The notes beneath the pieces were generated by a model. It had not been told where the DNA came from. It worked only from the letters and a program-made list of their open reading frames with translations, and did not search any database. A stretch of 64,000 nucleotides of DNA from the NCBI RefSeq assembly GCF_003265345.1, contig NZ_QFWW01000020.1, positions 666,346 to 730,345 of the forward strand, in the 5' to 3' direction. Position 1 is the first letter of the stretch. Each line of letters begins with the position of its first letter. This stretch comes from Lentzea terrae. Its GTDB lineage: Bacteria; Actinomycetota; Actinomycetes; Mycobacteriales; Pseudonocardiaceae. The position numbers and the translations under genes were made by a program. This document shows positions 7,865 to 14,944 of this stretch, piece by piece.

Positions 7865-8736
7865 TCCACGAAGACCCGCGGGCCTACCTGCTCGGACTCG
7901 AAGGCATCGCGTTGCTGCGTGCGTTCACCGGCGAGCACGACCGCGAGTTCGTGGAGGCTCGCATCGCGGAGATCCGCAGAGTGCTCGCCGACGATGCGCT
8001 GGCGAATGCGGCCGTGGAGGTCGAGCGGGTCGACACCGTCACCGGCTACGGACTGTGGTCGGCGACGTACGACCAGCCGAACTCGGCGTTCGACCTCGAC
8101 GAGCCCGTGGTCAAGGAGATCGTGGACGCGCTGCCCGTTGGTGTGGCGCTGGACGCCGCGTGCGGGACCGGCCGCTACGCCGAGTTCCTGGCCGGGCGCG
8201 GCCATCGGGTCATCGGGGTGGACGGCTCGCCCGACATGCTCGCGCGGGCCCGCAGTCGGGTGCCGCAGGGCGAGTTCCTGCTCGGTGACCTGCACCGGCT
8301 TCCGGTGGACGACGCTGCCGTCGACCTGGTCGTTTGCGCTTTGGCGTTGACGCACGTCCCGTCGCTCGCTCCGGTGCTGGCGGAGTTCGCCAGGGTCTTG
8401 CGTCCTGGCGGCCATCTGGTGATCGCCGACATGCATCCGGAACGAGTCGCGCTGGGCTCGATCCCCGCCGTTCGCGTCGACGGCCGGCCTGGACGACTGA
8501 GCGCACACCGGCACCTGATCGGCGACTACCTGCGGGCCGCGCTGGCGGTGGGGCTGCAGGTGCGTCGCTGCGAGGAACCCGTGCTGCCGACCAGAGAGCG
8601 GCCCGCAGCGGAGACGCTGGGACCGTGGGAGCTGTGGCCGTGGTGTCTGGCCGACATGGTGCCCGAAGCGGCAGGTGCCGCCAGTGCCGGAGCGCCGGCA
8701 CTGGTCATTTGGCACTTCCAAGCGCTTCGGCCTTGA
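7861..8736 (+). CDS. Class I SAM-dependent methyltransferase with N-terminal extension
   Basis: 291 residues. The first 90 or so form a helical extension (VIHEDPRAYLLGLEGIALLR...), followed by a Methyltransf_11-type core: ALDAACGTGRYAEFLAGRG (motif I), VIGVDGSPDML, and LRPGGHLVIADMHP (motif III). The GTG overlaps the upstream stop by 4 nt. The N-terminal extension followed by YDQPNSAFDLDEP resembles actinomycete methyltransferases of unknown substrate. Its 3' end overlaps the convergent SnoaL-like gene by 32 bp. Confidence 0.85.
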   Translation: MIHEDPRAYLLGLEGIALLRAFTGEHDREFVEARIAEIRRVLADDALANAAVEVERVDTVTGYGLWSATYDQPNSAFDLDEPVVKEIVDALPVGVALDAACGTGRYAEFLAGRGHRVIGVDGSPDMLARARSRVPQGEFLLGDLHRLPVDDAAVDLVVCALALTHVPSLAPVLAEFARVLRPGGHLVIADMHPERVALGSIPAVRVDGRPGRLSAHRHLIGDYLRAALAVGLQVRRCEEPVLPTRERPAAETLGPWELWPWCLADMVPEAAGAASAGAPALVIWHFQALRP

Positions 8737-9097
8737 TCTGCTCGAACTGCGCGGCCATCGCCTCCGACAACGCCTGCGCGCCCGACAGCGGCCGCACCAT
8801 GACGGTGAACTCGTCGATCAGGCCGTCCTCGTTGAGGTGCAGGAAGTCGCAGCCCTGGATCTCCTTGCCGTTGACCTCGGTGCGGAACACCAGCGCGTGG
8901 TTCTGGCCGTCGATGATCTCGCGCTCGTAGCGGAAGTTCTCGAACACCCGCATCACACCGCGCAGGATCGCGGCGGTCAGCGGCTTGCCGGGGTACGGGG
9001 CGAACGCGACCGGGCTGGTGAACACCACGTCGTCGGCGAGGCAGGCCTCCATCGCGACGGTGTCCTGTGCCTCGACTGCCTTGCGGAAAGCGTTCAC
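8705..9097 (-). CDS. SnoaL-like / NTF2-fold protein
   Basis: 130 residues with the cone-shaped NTF2 pattern: an N-terminal helix (MNAFRKAVEAQDTVAMEACLADDVVFTSP) and later strands around VNGKEIQGCDFLHLNEDGLIDEFTVMVRP. Such proteins are small hydrolases, isomerases or ligand binders in actinomycetes; no activity can be assigned. It is divergent from a PadR-family regulator across a 58-bp region with a dyad, so it is the likely target of that regulator. Confidence 0.8.
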   Translation of the reverse strand: MNAFRKAVEAQDTVAMEACLADDVVFTSPVAFAPYPGKPLTAAILRGVMRVFENFRYEREIIDGQNHALVFRTEVNGKEIQGCDFLHLNEDGLIDEFTVMVRPLSGAQALSEAMAAQFEQIKAEALGSAK

Positions 9098-9113
9098 GGC
9101 CTGGTCCTCACAT

Positions 9114-9149
9114 ACTCAACTTGTTGACTAGGTCGGTTGACCGTAACCT
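9114..9149. promoter_or_regulatory. Divergent PadR/SnoaL control region
   Basis: A TCAAC-TT-GTTGA dyad lies at 9116-9127. The hexamer GTTGAC occurs twice, at 9123-9128 and 9136-9141 (13-bp period). TAACCT at 9144-9149 sits 6 nt before the PadR ATG and looks like a -10 box of a leaderless transcript. The repeats overlap the expected RNA polymerase site, which fits autoregulation by PadR. Confidence 0.5.
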
Positions 9150-9155
9150 GCGGGT

Positions 9156-9725
9156 ATGTCGCTGCGCAACGCCGTGCTGGCCGCTCTGCTCGACGGGGCG
9201 GCGTCCGGCTACGACCTGGCCAAGGCGTTCGACGCGTCCGTGGCCAACTTCTGGATGTGCACGCCGCAGCAGCTCTACCGCGAGCTGGACCGCATGGAGT
9301 CCGACGGGCTGATCACCGCACGAACGGTCGAGCAGGAGCGCCGGCCGAACAAGCGGTTGTTCTCGCTCACCCCGTCGGGCTTGGAAGCCTTGGCCCAGTT
9401 CACCGCGGCCGAGCACAAGCCCACCGCGATCCGGGACGAGCTGCTGGTCGCGGTGCTGGCCGCGGACACCAACGTGGAGGCGGTCAAAGCGTCGTTGCGC
9501 GAACGCAAGCAGTGGGCCGAAGCGAAGATCGCGCGGTACGAACGACTGCGCCTTCGGATGCTGGACGGCAGGACCGAAGAAGAGTTCTTGGTCGGCGCCG
9601 AACGCGTCGGGCCGTACCTGACGTTGTTGCGCGGATTGTCGTTCGAGCGGGACAACGTGCGGTGGTGTGCGCGGTGCCTCACGGTGCTGGAGCGGCGTGG
9701 TGCCCGGCTCGACGCGCCCACGTGA
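9156..9725 (+). CDS. PadR-family transcriptional regulator
   Basis: 189 residues. An N-terminal winged-helix domain (SLRNAVLAALLDGAASGYDLAKAF, then LYRELDRMESDGLI) is followed by a C-terminal dimerisation region rich in charged helices (VEAVKASLRERKQWAEAKI), the PadR/Vir layout. It would repress its own promoter and the divergent SnoaL-like gene until a small ligand is bound. The ATG follows TAACCT by 6 nt with no Shine-Dalgarno site. Confidence 0.9.
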   Translation: MSLRNAVLAALLDGAASGYDLAKAFDASVANFWMCTPQQLYRELDRMESDGLITARTVEQERRPNKRLFSLTPSGLEALAQFTAAEHKPTAIRDELLVAVLAADTNVEAVKASLRERKQWAEAKIARYERLRLRMLDGRTEEEFLVGAERVGPYLTLLRGLSFERDNVRWCARCLTVLERRGARLDAPT

Positions 9726-9740
9726 GGTTGAATCGGGCGC

Positions 9741-10049
9741 ATGAACGGCATCTCGGTGTTGCAGGAGGCTCTCAGCGCGCCGGCGGAAGAGGCGCGGAAC
9801 CGGTTCGCGGGGCGGCTCAACGGCTACCTCGAGGGGTCCGACATCGTGCACGCCGTGCGGCTGCAGGGATGGCTCGGGCTGGAGGTGCCCGGCCCCGGCT
9901 GTCACGTCGGCACGGGCAGCTGGGACTTCACCAGGTTCAAGGCGACGACGTCACCGGTCTCGTGCGGGCGGTGCCGGTCGGCGGGGCTGCTCACGAGCTC
10001 GTTCACGGGTGGCCCGCATCAGCAGACGCTCGACCTGGAAGGGATCTGA
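9741..10049 (+). CDS. Small protein with CxxC motif, unknown function
   Basis: 102 residues, not recognised. It has a helical N-terminus (ISVLQEALSAPAEEARNRF) and a C-terminal stretch with SCGRC that could be half of a metal-binding knuckle. Codon use matches the neighbours. It starts 15 bp after the PadR gene on the same strand; TTGAAT lies 7 nt before the ATG. It may be co-transcribed with PadR or have its own promoter. Confidence 0.55.
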   Translation: MNGISVLQEALSAPAEEARNRFAGRLNGYLEGSDIVHAVRLQGWLGLEVPGPGCHVGTGSWDFTRFKATTSPVSCGRCRSAGLLTSSFTGGPHQQTLDLEGI

Positions 10050-10061
10050 CGGCCGAGGCGT

Positions 10062-10457
10062 TTACCCGCACGCGTTGCGGTTGCGCAGGATCATGCCGGT
10101 CAGCGCCGTCATGCCGATGCGTTCGTAGTAGGACCGCAGCGACTCGTCACACACGAGGTCGACCGAGTAGAAGTGCTGGGCTTCGGCCAGGATCCGGCCC
10201 ATCAGGCCGGTGCCGATGCCCTGCCCCTGAAACGGCGGCAGCACCTCCAGCCACGGGATGAACGCGGTCAGCACGCCGTCGCTGATCATGTTGACGAACC
10301 CGACGACCTGGTCATCAGCGCGTGCGAGCACGACGCGGTAGCTCCCGCGCAACACGGCGAGGTGCTGCGCGGCCGACGGCGGCTTCGGCCACCCGACGAA
10401 GAACCCGGCCAGGTCGTCCTCGGTGAGGCCGCTCACGTCGGTGGAGTACGAGATCAT
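10062..10457 (-). CDS. GNAT-family N-acetyltransferase
   Basis: 131 residues from ATG 10457 (MISYSTDVSGL). The acetyl-CoA pyrophosphate loop is in the segment PPFQGQGIGTGLMGRIL (Q-x-x-G-x-G/A type), preceded by strands VVLARADDQVVGFVNMISDG and followed by SYYERIGM. The length is that of a minimal GNAT domain. An upstream in-frame extension exists but lacks the family's start and overlaps the next gene's promoter. The acceptor is unknown. Confidence 0.85.
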   Translation of the reverse strand: MISYSTDVSGLTEDDLAGFFVGWPKPPSAAQHLAVLRGSYRVVLARADDQVVGFVNMISDGVLTAFIPWLEVLPPFQGQGIGTGLMGRILAEAQHFYSVDLVCDESLRSYYERIGMTALTGMILRNRNACG

Positions 10458-10546
10458 CGCGGCAGCATCCCACCAGCTGAGTTGAACCCTCCACCGGGTT
10501 TTTCCGTGGGTGTCCTGAGCGCTCACCTGCCGGTTAAGCTCCGCTC

Positions 10547-11059
10547 GTGCCCCTGCCACCCGCTCCGCTGCGCCGTGCGCGCTGTGCGGCTGTTGGCGCG
10601 GTCACCGGTGCACTCGCCGTCCTCGCGCACTCGACCGCGGACGGCCATCTGCCCGATGCCGGTCTGGCGTTCTCGCTCGTCGCTCTGCTCACGTGGGCCT
10701 GTGCAGGTTTCGCGCGGCGTGAGCTGACGCCGGCGCGGATGCTCGTGCTGATCGGCGGCGGCCAGCTGGCGATGCACTTCATGATGTCGCTCGCCGCGTC
10801 CAAGCACGAGCAGCACGACGACCCGTCCCGCATGGTCGCCTCGCACGTCGTGGCCACCGTGCTGACTGTCGTCGTCCTCGCCGGTGCCGAACGCACGGTC
10901 CTCGCACTCGCACGCGCCGTCGCGTCGGTGCTCCCCCGCAGGCTCACCACTCTGCCCGCCACGGCGCCTCTGGTCGTGGCCACGCCGCGCATCGTTCCCG
11001 CAGTGGTCGTCTTCCTTGACGTGCTGTCGTGGCGCGGTCCTCCGGCTGAACAGGTCTGA
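10547..11059 (+). CDS. Small membrane protein upstream of PepSY protein
   Basis: 170 residues from GTG 10547, with about four hydrophobic segments (VGAVTGALAVLAH, LAFSLVALLTWACAGF, MLVLIGGGQLAMHFMMSLA, VVATVLTVVVLAG). A loop rich in His, Met and acidic residues (MHFMMSLAASKHEQHDD) could bind metal. TAAGCT 6 nt before the GTG suggests leaderless transcription. It lies 63 bp upstream of a PepSY membrane protein that also has a His-rich loop; a shared role in copper or other metal handling is inference. The family was not recognised by name. Confidence 0.65.
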   Translation: MPLPPAPLRRARCAAVGAVTGALAVLAHSTADGHLPDAGLAFSLVALLTWACAGFARRELTPARMLVLIGGGQLAMHFMMSLAASKHEQHDDPSRMVASHVVATVLTVVVLAGAERTVLALARAVASVLPRRLTTLPATAPLVVATPRIVPAVVVFLDVLSWRGPPAEQV

Positions 11060-11122
11060 AACCCCTTCACAGGACTGCCACACGGCGGTCCTGCACCTGT
11101 TCACGCCCATTGGAGCCGTGCC

Positions 11123-12409
11123 ATGACCACCACAGCCGCTCCGTCACGCACTTCGTTCGCGTGGCGGGGTCTCTTCCTGCGCCTGCACTTCTACGCCGGC
11201 GTCCTCGTCGGTCCCTTCGTCCTGATCGCCGCGCTGACCGGCGTCCTCTACGCCCTCACTCCGCAGCTGGAGTCTTGGGTCTACTCCGATCAACTCCGCG
11301 TTCCCGTTTCCGCGCAACAACTTCCGCTCTCCCAGCAGGTCGACGCAGCACTCAGGACCTCGCCTCAGGGAACGTTGGTCGCCGTTCGACCGGCGCCCGA
11401 ACCCGGTGACACGACGCGTGTGCTGTTCGCCGAGGAAAGTCTCGGCGAGTCCGAACGCCGTGCGGTCTTCGTCGATCCCGGCACCGGCCGCATCACCGGC
11501 GACCTCGTCGTCTACGGAACGAGCGGCGTGCTGCCGTTGCGGACGACGCTGGACCAGCTGCACCGCAACCTGATGCTCGGCGAACCCGGCCGCCTCTACA
11601 GCGAACTCGCCGCGTCGTGGCTGTGGGTCGTGGCGTTGGGCGGTCTCGTCCTGTGGATCACGAGGGCTCGCAACAGCAAGCGCGTCCGCACGCACGGTCT
11701 GATCGGCGTGTGGGTGTTGGTGGGCGCACTCTTCTTGTCGGCCACGGGCCTCACGTGGTCCGCCTACGCCGGTGAGAACATCTCGACACTCCGTCAGTCG
11801 CTCGGCTGGACGACGCCCCAGCTCAAGATGCCGGGAGCCGGCGAACACAGCGAGCACGGTTCGAGCACCTCAGCGGCCAGTGGCCACGACGGCATCGACA
11901 ACGTCCTCGGCATCGCGCGGCTGTCCGGCATCGATGCCAAGCCTGTCGAGATCGGTCTGCCCACGACCCCGGACGGAGCGTGGAAGGTCGTCGAGATCGG
12001 CCGTGGCTGGCCGACCCAGGTCGACTCGGTCGCGGTGCACGGCGACGAGGTCGTCAGCAAGGTGAACTTCGCCGACTACCCGGTCGCCGCGAAGCTGACC
12101 AGGTGGGGCATCGACGCGCACATGGGCGTGCTGTTCGGGTGGCCCAACCAGCTGGTGTTGCTGCTGATCGGCGGCGGCCTCGTGGCGCTGGTCGTGCTCG
12201 GCTACCGGATGTGGTGGCGGCGCAGGCCGACCCGCGGCTTCGGCCGTCCGACACCGCGCGGCCAGTGGCGCAAGGCCCCGCCGGCCGCGTTGGTCGGCCT
12301 CGGCGTCGGCGCACTCGTGGTCGGCTGGTTCGTGCCGCTGCTCGGCATCAGTCTCGTGGTGTTCCTGGCGGTCGACGCCGTGCTCGGACGCCGCGCGAAG
12401 ACGAGCTGA
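11123..12409 (+). CDS. PepSY-associated transmembrane protein
   Basis: 428 residues with the PepSY_TM layout: a first TM helix after an Arg-rich N-terminus (HFYAGVLVGPFVLIAALTGVLYALTPQLE), an external PepSY-type domain, TM helices near residues 165-180 and 190-215, and a C-terminal helix pair (LVLLLIGGGLVALVVLGYRMWW). An external loop has GEHSEHGSSTSAASGHDG, which could bind metal. Relatives are linked to iron or copper uptake and reduction; the exact role is unknown. GGAG precedes the ATG. Confidence 0.85.
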   Translation: MTTTAAPSRTSFAWRGLFLRLHFYAGVLVGPFVLIAALTGVLYALTPQLESWVYSDQLRVPVSAQQLPLSQQVDAALRTSPQGTLVAVRPAPEPGDTTRVLFAEESLGESERRAVFVDPGTGRITGDLVVYGTSGVLPLRTTLDQLHRNLMLGEPGRLYSELAASWLWVVALGGLVLWITRARNSKRVRTHGLIGVWVLVGALFLSATGLTWSAYAGENISTLRQSLGWTTPQLKMPGAGEHSEHGSSTSAASGHDGIDNVLGIARLSGIDAKPVEIGLPTTPDGAWKVVEIGRGWPTQVDSVAVHGDEVVSKVNFADYPVAAKLTRWGIDAHMGVLFGWPNQLVLLLIGGGLVALVVLGYRMWWRRRPTRGFGRPTPRGQWRKAPPAALVGLGVGALVVGWFVPLLGISLVVFLAVDAVLGRRAKTS

Positions 12410-12415
12410 CCGATT

Positions 12416-12452
12416 CGCAACCCCTCCGTCCACTGTGGACGGAGGGGTTGCG
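12416..12452 (+). terminator. Strong hairpin after the PepSY gene
   Basis: An 18-bp perfect inverted repeat (left arm 12416-12433 beginning CGCAACCCCTCC, right arm 12435-12452) with a one-base centre lies 7 nt after the PepSY stop. There is no T-tract, as is common for actinomycete terminators. Confidence 0.75.
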
Positions 12453-12556
12453 TGATCTGGACATTTACGGCATATTTACGCGCAGGTGCGCCGGGAAGTC
12501 TGGTCGGCCCGCACGTCACACCTGGTGACGGCGGAGAGCTGACGAGGGGCGCGCTG

Positions 12557-13564
12557 ATGACACTCATTCCCCACGCCATTCCTCTGATCAACGATCCCGA
12601 GGTCGTGCACGCCCTGGCTTCGCGCTGGCGCCGCACCAGGACGTTGCTGCTGCTCTCCGCCGGCGTGCTGCCCGTCGCGATCGGCCTCGTCTGCATCGTG
12701 CTGGCCGGGATGACCTCCGCCGGGCAACGCGTGATGCCGTGGTGGTCGGCGATTCCGGCCGTCGCCGCGGCCGCGTGCGCGTGGGCGTTGCTGTCCTGGT
12801 TGCGCCGCAACGGGTTGAGCGACCCGCACTCGTGGTTGCCCGCGACCACGCTGATGACCGGCGTGCAGCTGGTGCTCGGCGTGCTGCCGGGCTCGGGCAT
12901 CGCGCTGCGGCTCAGCCCCGGCGCTGCGCTGGCGGTGAAGGCGTTGTGCGCGGCCGGGGTGCTCGGCGCGGGCTCCGCGGGCGTGCTCGCGCGGCTGGCC
13001 AGGCGCTCGCTGCTCGGGGCTCCCGTGCTCGAACTGGGCTCCACGGCGTTCCCACTCGTCCTGGTCGGCCAGGGCTCACGGGTGGTGATCGGCACCGACC
13101 GCATCGACTGGACGACCCGGCACGGCGCTCGGGTCGACGCCGGGGTGTCGTTCGCGCGAATCGAGCGCGTGACCGCGGCAGCGAACGCTCTCGTGCTGCA
13201 CACCGCGTCCGGTTCGTGGACGGTTCCGGTGCCCGATCCGTCGACCGCTCAGTCGTTGCTCCGCCGTCGGCTCGAGTGGTGGGAGGAGCGCCGCGTTGCC
13301 GCCGTCGAGCGCGAACGCCGCCGCTACCTCGACCTGGTCCGGTTGCTCGCGGCGGTCAGCGGCGAGGCGACCCGTGGCGGCGTCACCGTGACCGTGGACT
13401 CGAACGGCGTGACCACCGGCATCTCGCTCAGCCCGTCGGTGCGCGAGCTCGACCCGGACGTGCTGGCCGCGCGGCTGATGGCGTGCGTCGACAAGGCGCG
13501 CTCGGACGCCCGCAGGCAGGTGCAGGACCTCGTGCTGGAGCACGCCGAGAAAGCCAGCCACTAG
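12557..13564 (+). CDS. Membrane protein with YbaB/EbfC-like C-terminal domain
   Basis: 335 residues from ATG 12557, which has GAGGGG upstream. The first half has about four TM segments (TLLLLSAGVLPVAIGLVCIVLAG, AIPAVAAAACAWALLSWL and two more to about residue 145) and a PH-like region (VVIGTDRIDWTTRHG...). The last 90 or so residues look like a YbaB/EbfC nucleoid-associated domain: GGVTVTVDSNGVTTGISLS, then LAARLMACVDKARSDARR. Joining a membrane anchor to a YbaB-like domain is unusual. DNA binding near the membrane, or use of the fold in an envelope or ESX-type complex, are both possible. Confidence 0.7.
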   Translation: MTLIPHAIPLINDPEVVHALASRWRRTRTLLLLSAGVLPVAIGLVCIVLAGMTSAGQRVMPWWSAIPAVAAAACAWALLSWLRRNGLSDPHSWLPATTLMTGVQLVLGVLPGSGIALRLSPGAALAVKALCAAGVLGAGSAGVLARLARRSLLGAPVLELGSTAFPLVLVGQGSRVVIGTDRIDWTTRHGARVDAGVSFARIERVTAAANALVLHTASGSWTVPVPDPSTAQSLLRRRLEWWEERRVAAVERERRRYLDLVRLLAAVSGEATRGGVTVTVDSNGVTTGISLSPSVRELDPDVLAARLMACVDKARSDARRQVQDLVLEHAEKASH

Positions 13565-13627
13565 TCGGTTGCCTCGCGCCTGCCCACCTGCCTACCTTCA
13601 CCTGACCTTAGGCAGATGGGGGACGAC

Positions 13628-14944
13628 ATGCGCAGACGTGACTTCCTCGCCGCGGCGGCCGGGGTCGCCGCCGTGGTGGCCAATCCCGCGAGTGCGCTCG
13701 CGGCAACCGAACAACGGCCGGGCGCGGCCGGTCTGCCCGACCTGAACCTCGGCGATTTCCCCGTCGTGGCACGGGTTCGGGCGCGCAAGGCGCTGGAACA
13801 CCTCAAGGTCCTCAGCGACAAGATCGGCCCGCGGATCGGCGGCACCGAGTCCGAGCACCGGGCCCGCGACTACCTCGTGCGGGAGCTCAAGTCGCTGCGG
13901 TACCAGGTGTCGGCGCAACCGTTCACCGTGCCGGACAAGTACCTCGCTCGAATCGGCCAGTGGCAGGCCGGTGCCTCGCGGTTCGGCTCGCTCGGCGTCA
14001 CGGTCAAGGCGCCGTTCGTCGAGGTGGTGGACGGCCAGCTGCCGGACCTGACCGGCAAGATCGCCTTCTACGTCAACGCTCCCGTCGGCTCCGCGCACGT
14101 GCACGCGGCGATCGAACGCGGTGCCGTCGCGGTGATCCTCGGCCGGATTTCCACCACGGCCAACAAGTCCAGCGCGTTCTCACCCACGCTCGACCGCAAC
14201 GTCACGGTGCCCGTGATCGGTCTCGCCCAGGTGCACACGGAGAAGCTGCGGGCGCAGGGTTCGGGTGAACTCACGATCACCACGACGCACTACCCGAACC
14301 TGACTTCGTACAACGTGATCGCCGAGCGTCCGGCGACGTTCCCGTGGCGGGACAACGGGGTCGTGATGGTCACCGCGCACTACGACAGCGTGCCGGGCTC
14401 GCCGGGCGCCAACGACGACGGCAGTGGAACCGTGCTGTGCCTGGAGTTGGCACGGGTGTTGCGTTATCTGCCGACGCACAAGGCTTTGCGATTCGCGTTG
14501 TGGGGATCGGAAGAGCAGGGCCTGCTCGGGTCACGGCACTACGTGTCCCAGTTGCCGCCTGAGGAAATCGCGCGGATCAAGGGCGTCTTCCAGAACGACA
14601 TGGTCGCCACCAGCCACGACCCCGCGACCGCGTACTGGCTGTTGTCCGTGGACGGCGCGGACAACGCCACGACGCAGGAGGTTCGGGCGGCGGCGCAACG
14701 GCTCGGCTACGACCCGCGGGTGCACGGCCCGGTGGCGCGCGGGTCCAGCGACCACGTGCCGTTCCACGAGAAGGGCATGGCGTCGGCGAACTTCAGCTGG
14801 CGTGGTGAGGGCGGTCCGGCGCAGCTCGAACCGATCTACCACACACCGGAGGACACGATCCGCGACAACATCAGCCTGGAACGGCTGCAGGTGTCGCTGG
14901 AACTGATCGGCGCCGCCGCGTACCGGCTCGCCACTCAGCGCTAG
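13628..14944 (+). CDS. Secreted M28-family zinc aminopeptidase (Tat)
   Basis: 438 residues from ATG 13628, 5 nt after GGGGG. A Tat signal (MRRRDFLAAAAGVAAV...) is followed by a PA-type insert and an M28 core. Zinc ligands and catalytic residues are seen in TAHYDSVPGSPGANDDGSG (His, Asp), WGSEEQGLLGSRHYV (catalytic Glu and ligand Glu), VFQNDMV (Asp) and the late His in IYHTPEDT. Such enzymes remove N-terminal residues from extracellular peptides. ATG 13616 is a less likely start. The stop is shared (CTAG) with the convergent GGDEF-EAL gene. Confidence 0.92.
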   Translation: MRRRDFLAAAAGVAAVVANPASALAATEQRPGAAGLPDLNLGDFPVVARVRARKALEHLKVLSDKIGPRIGGTESEHRARDYLVRELKSLRYQVSAQPFTVPDKYLARIGQWQAGASRFGSLGVTVKAPFVEVVDGQLPDLTGKIAFYVNAPVGSAHVHAAIERGAVAVILGRISTTANKSSAFSPTLDRNVTVPVIGLAQVHTEKLRAQGSGELTITTTHYPNLTSYNVIAERPATFPWRDNGVVMVTAHYDSVPGSPGANDDGSGTVLCLELARVLRYLPTHKALRFALWGSEEQGLLGSRHYVSQLPPEEIARIKGVFQNDMVATSHDPATAYWLLSVDGADNATTQEVRAAAQRLGYDPRVHGPVARGSSDHVPFHEKGMASANFSWRGEGGPAQLEPIYHTPEDTIRDNISLERLQVSLELIGAAAYRLATQR

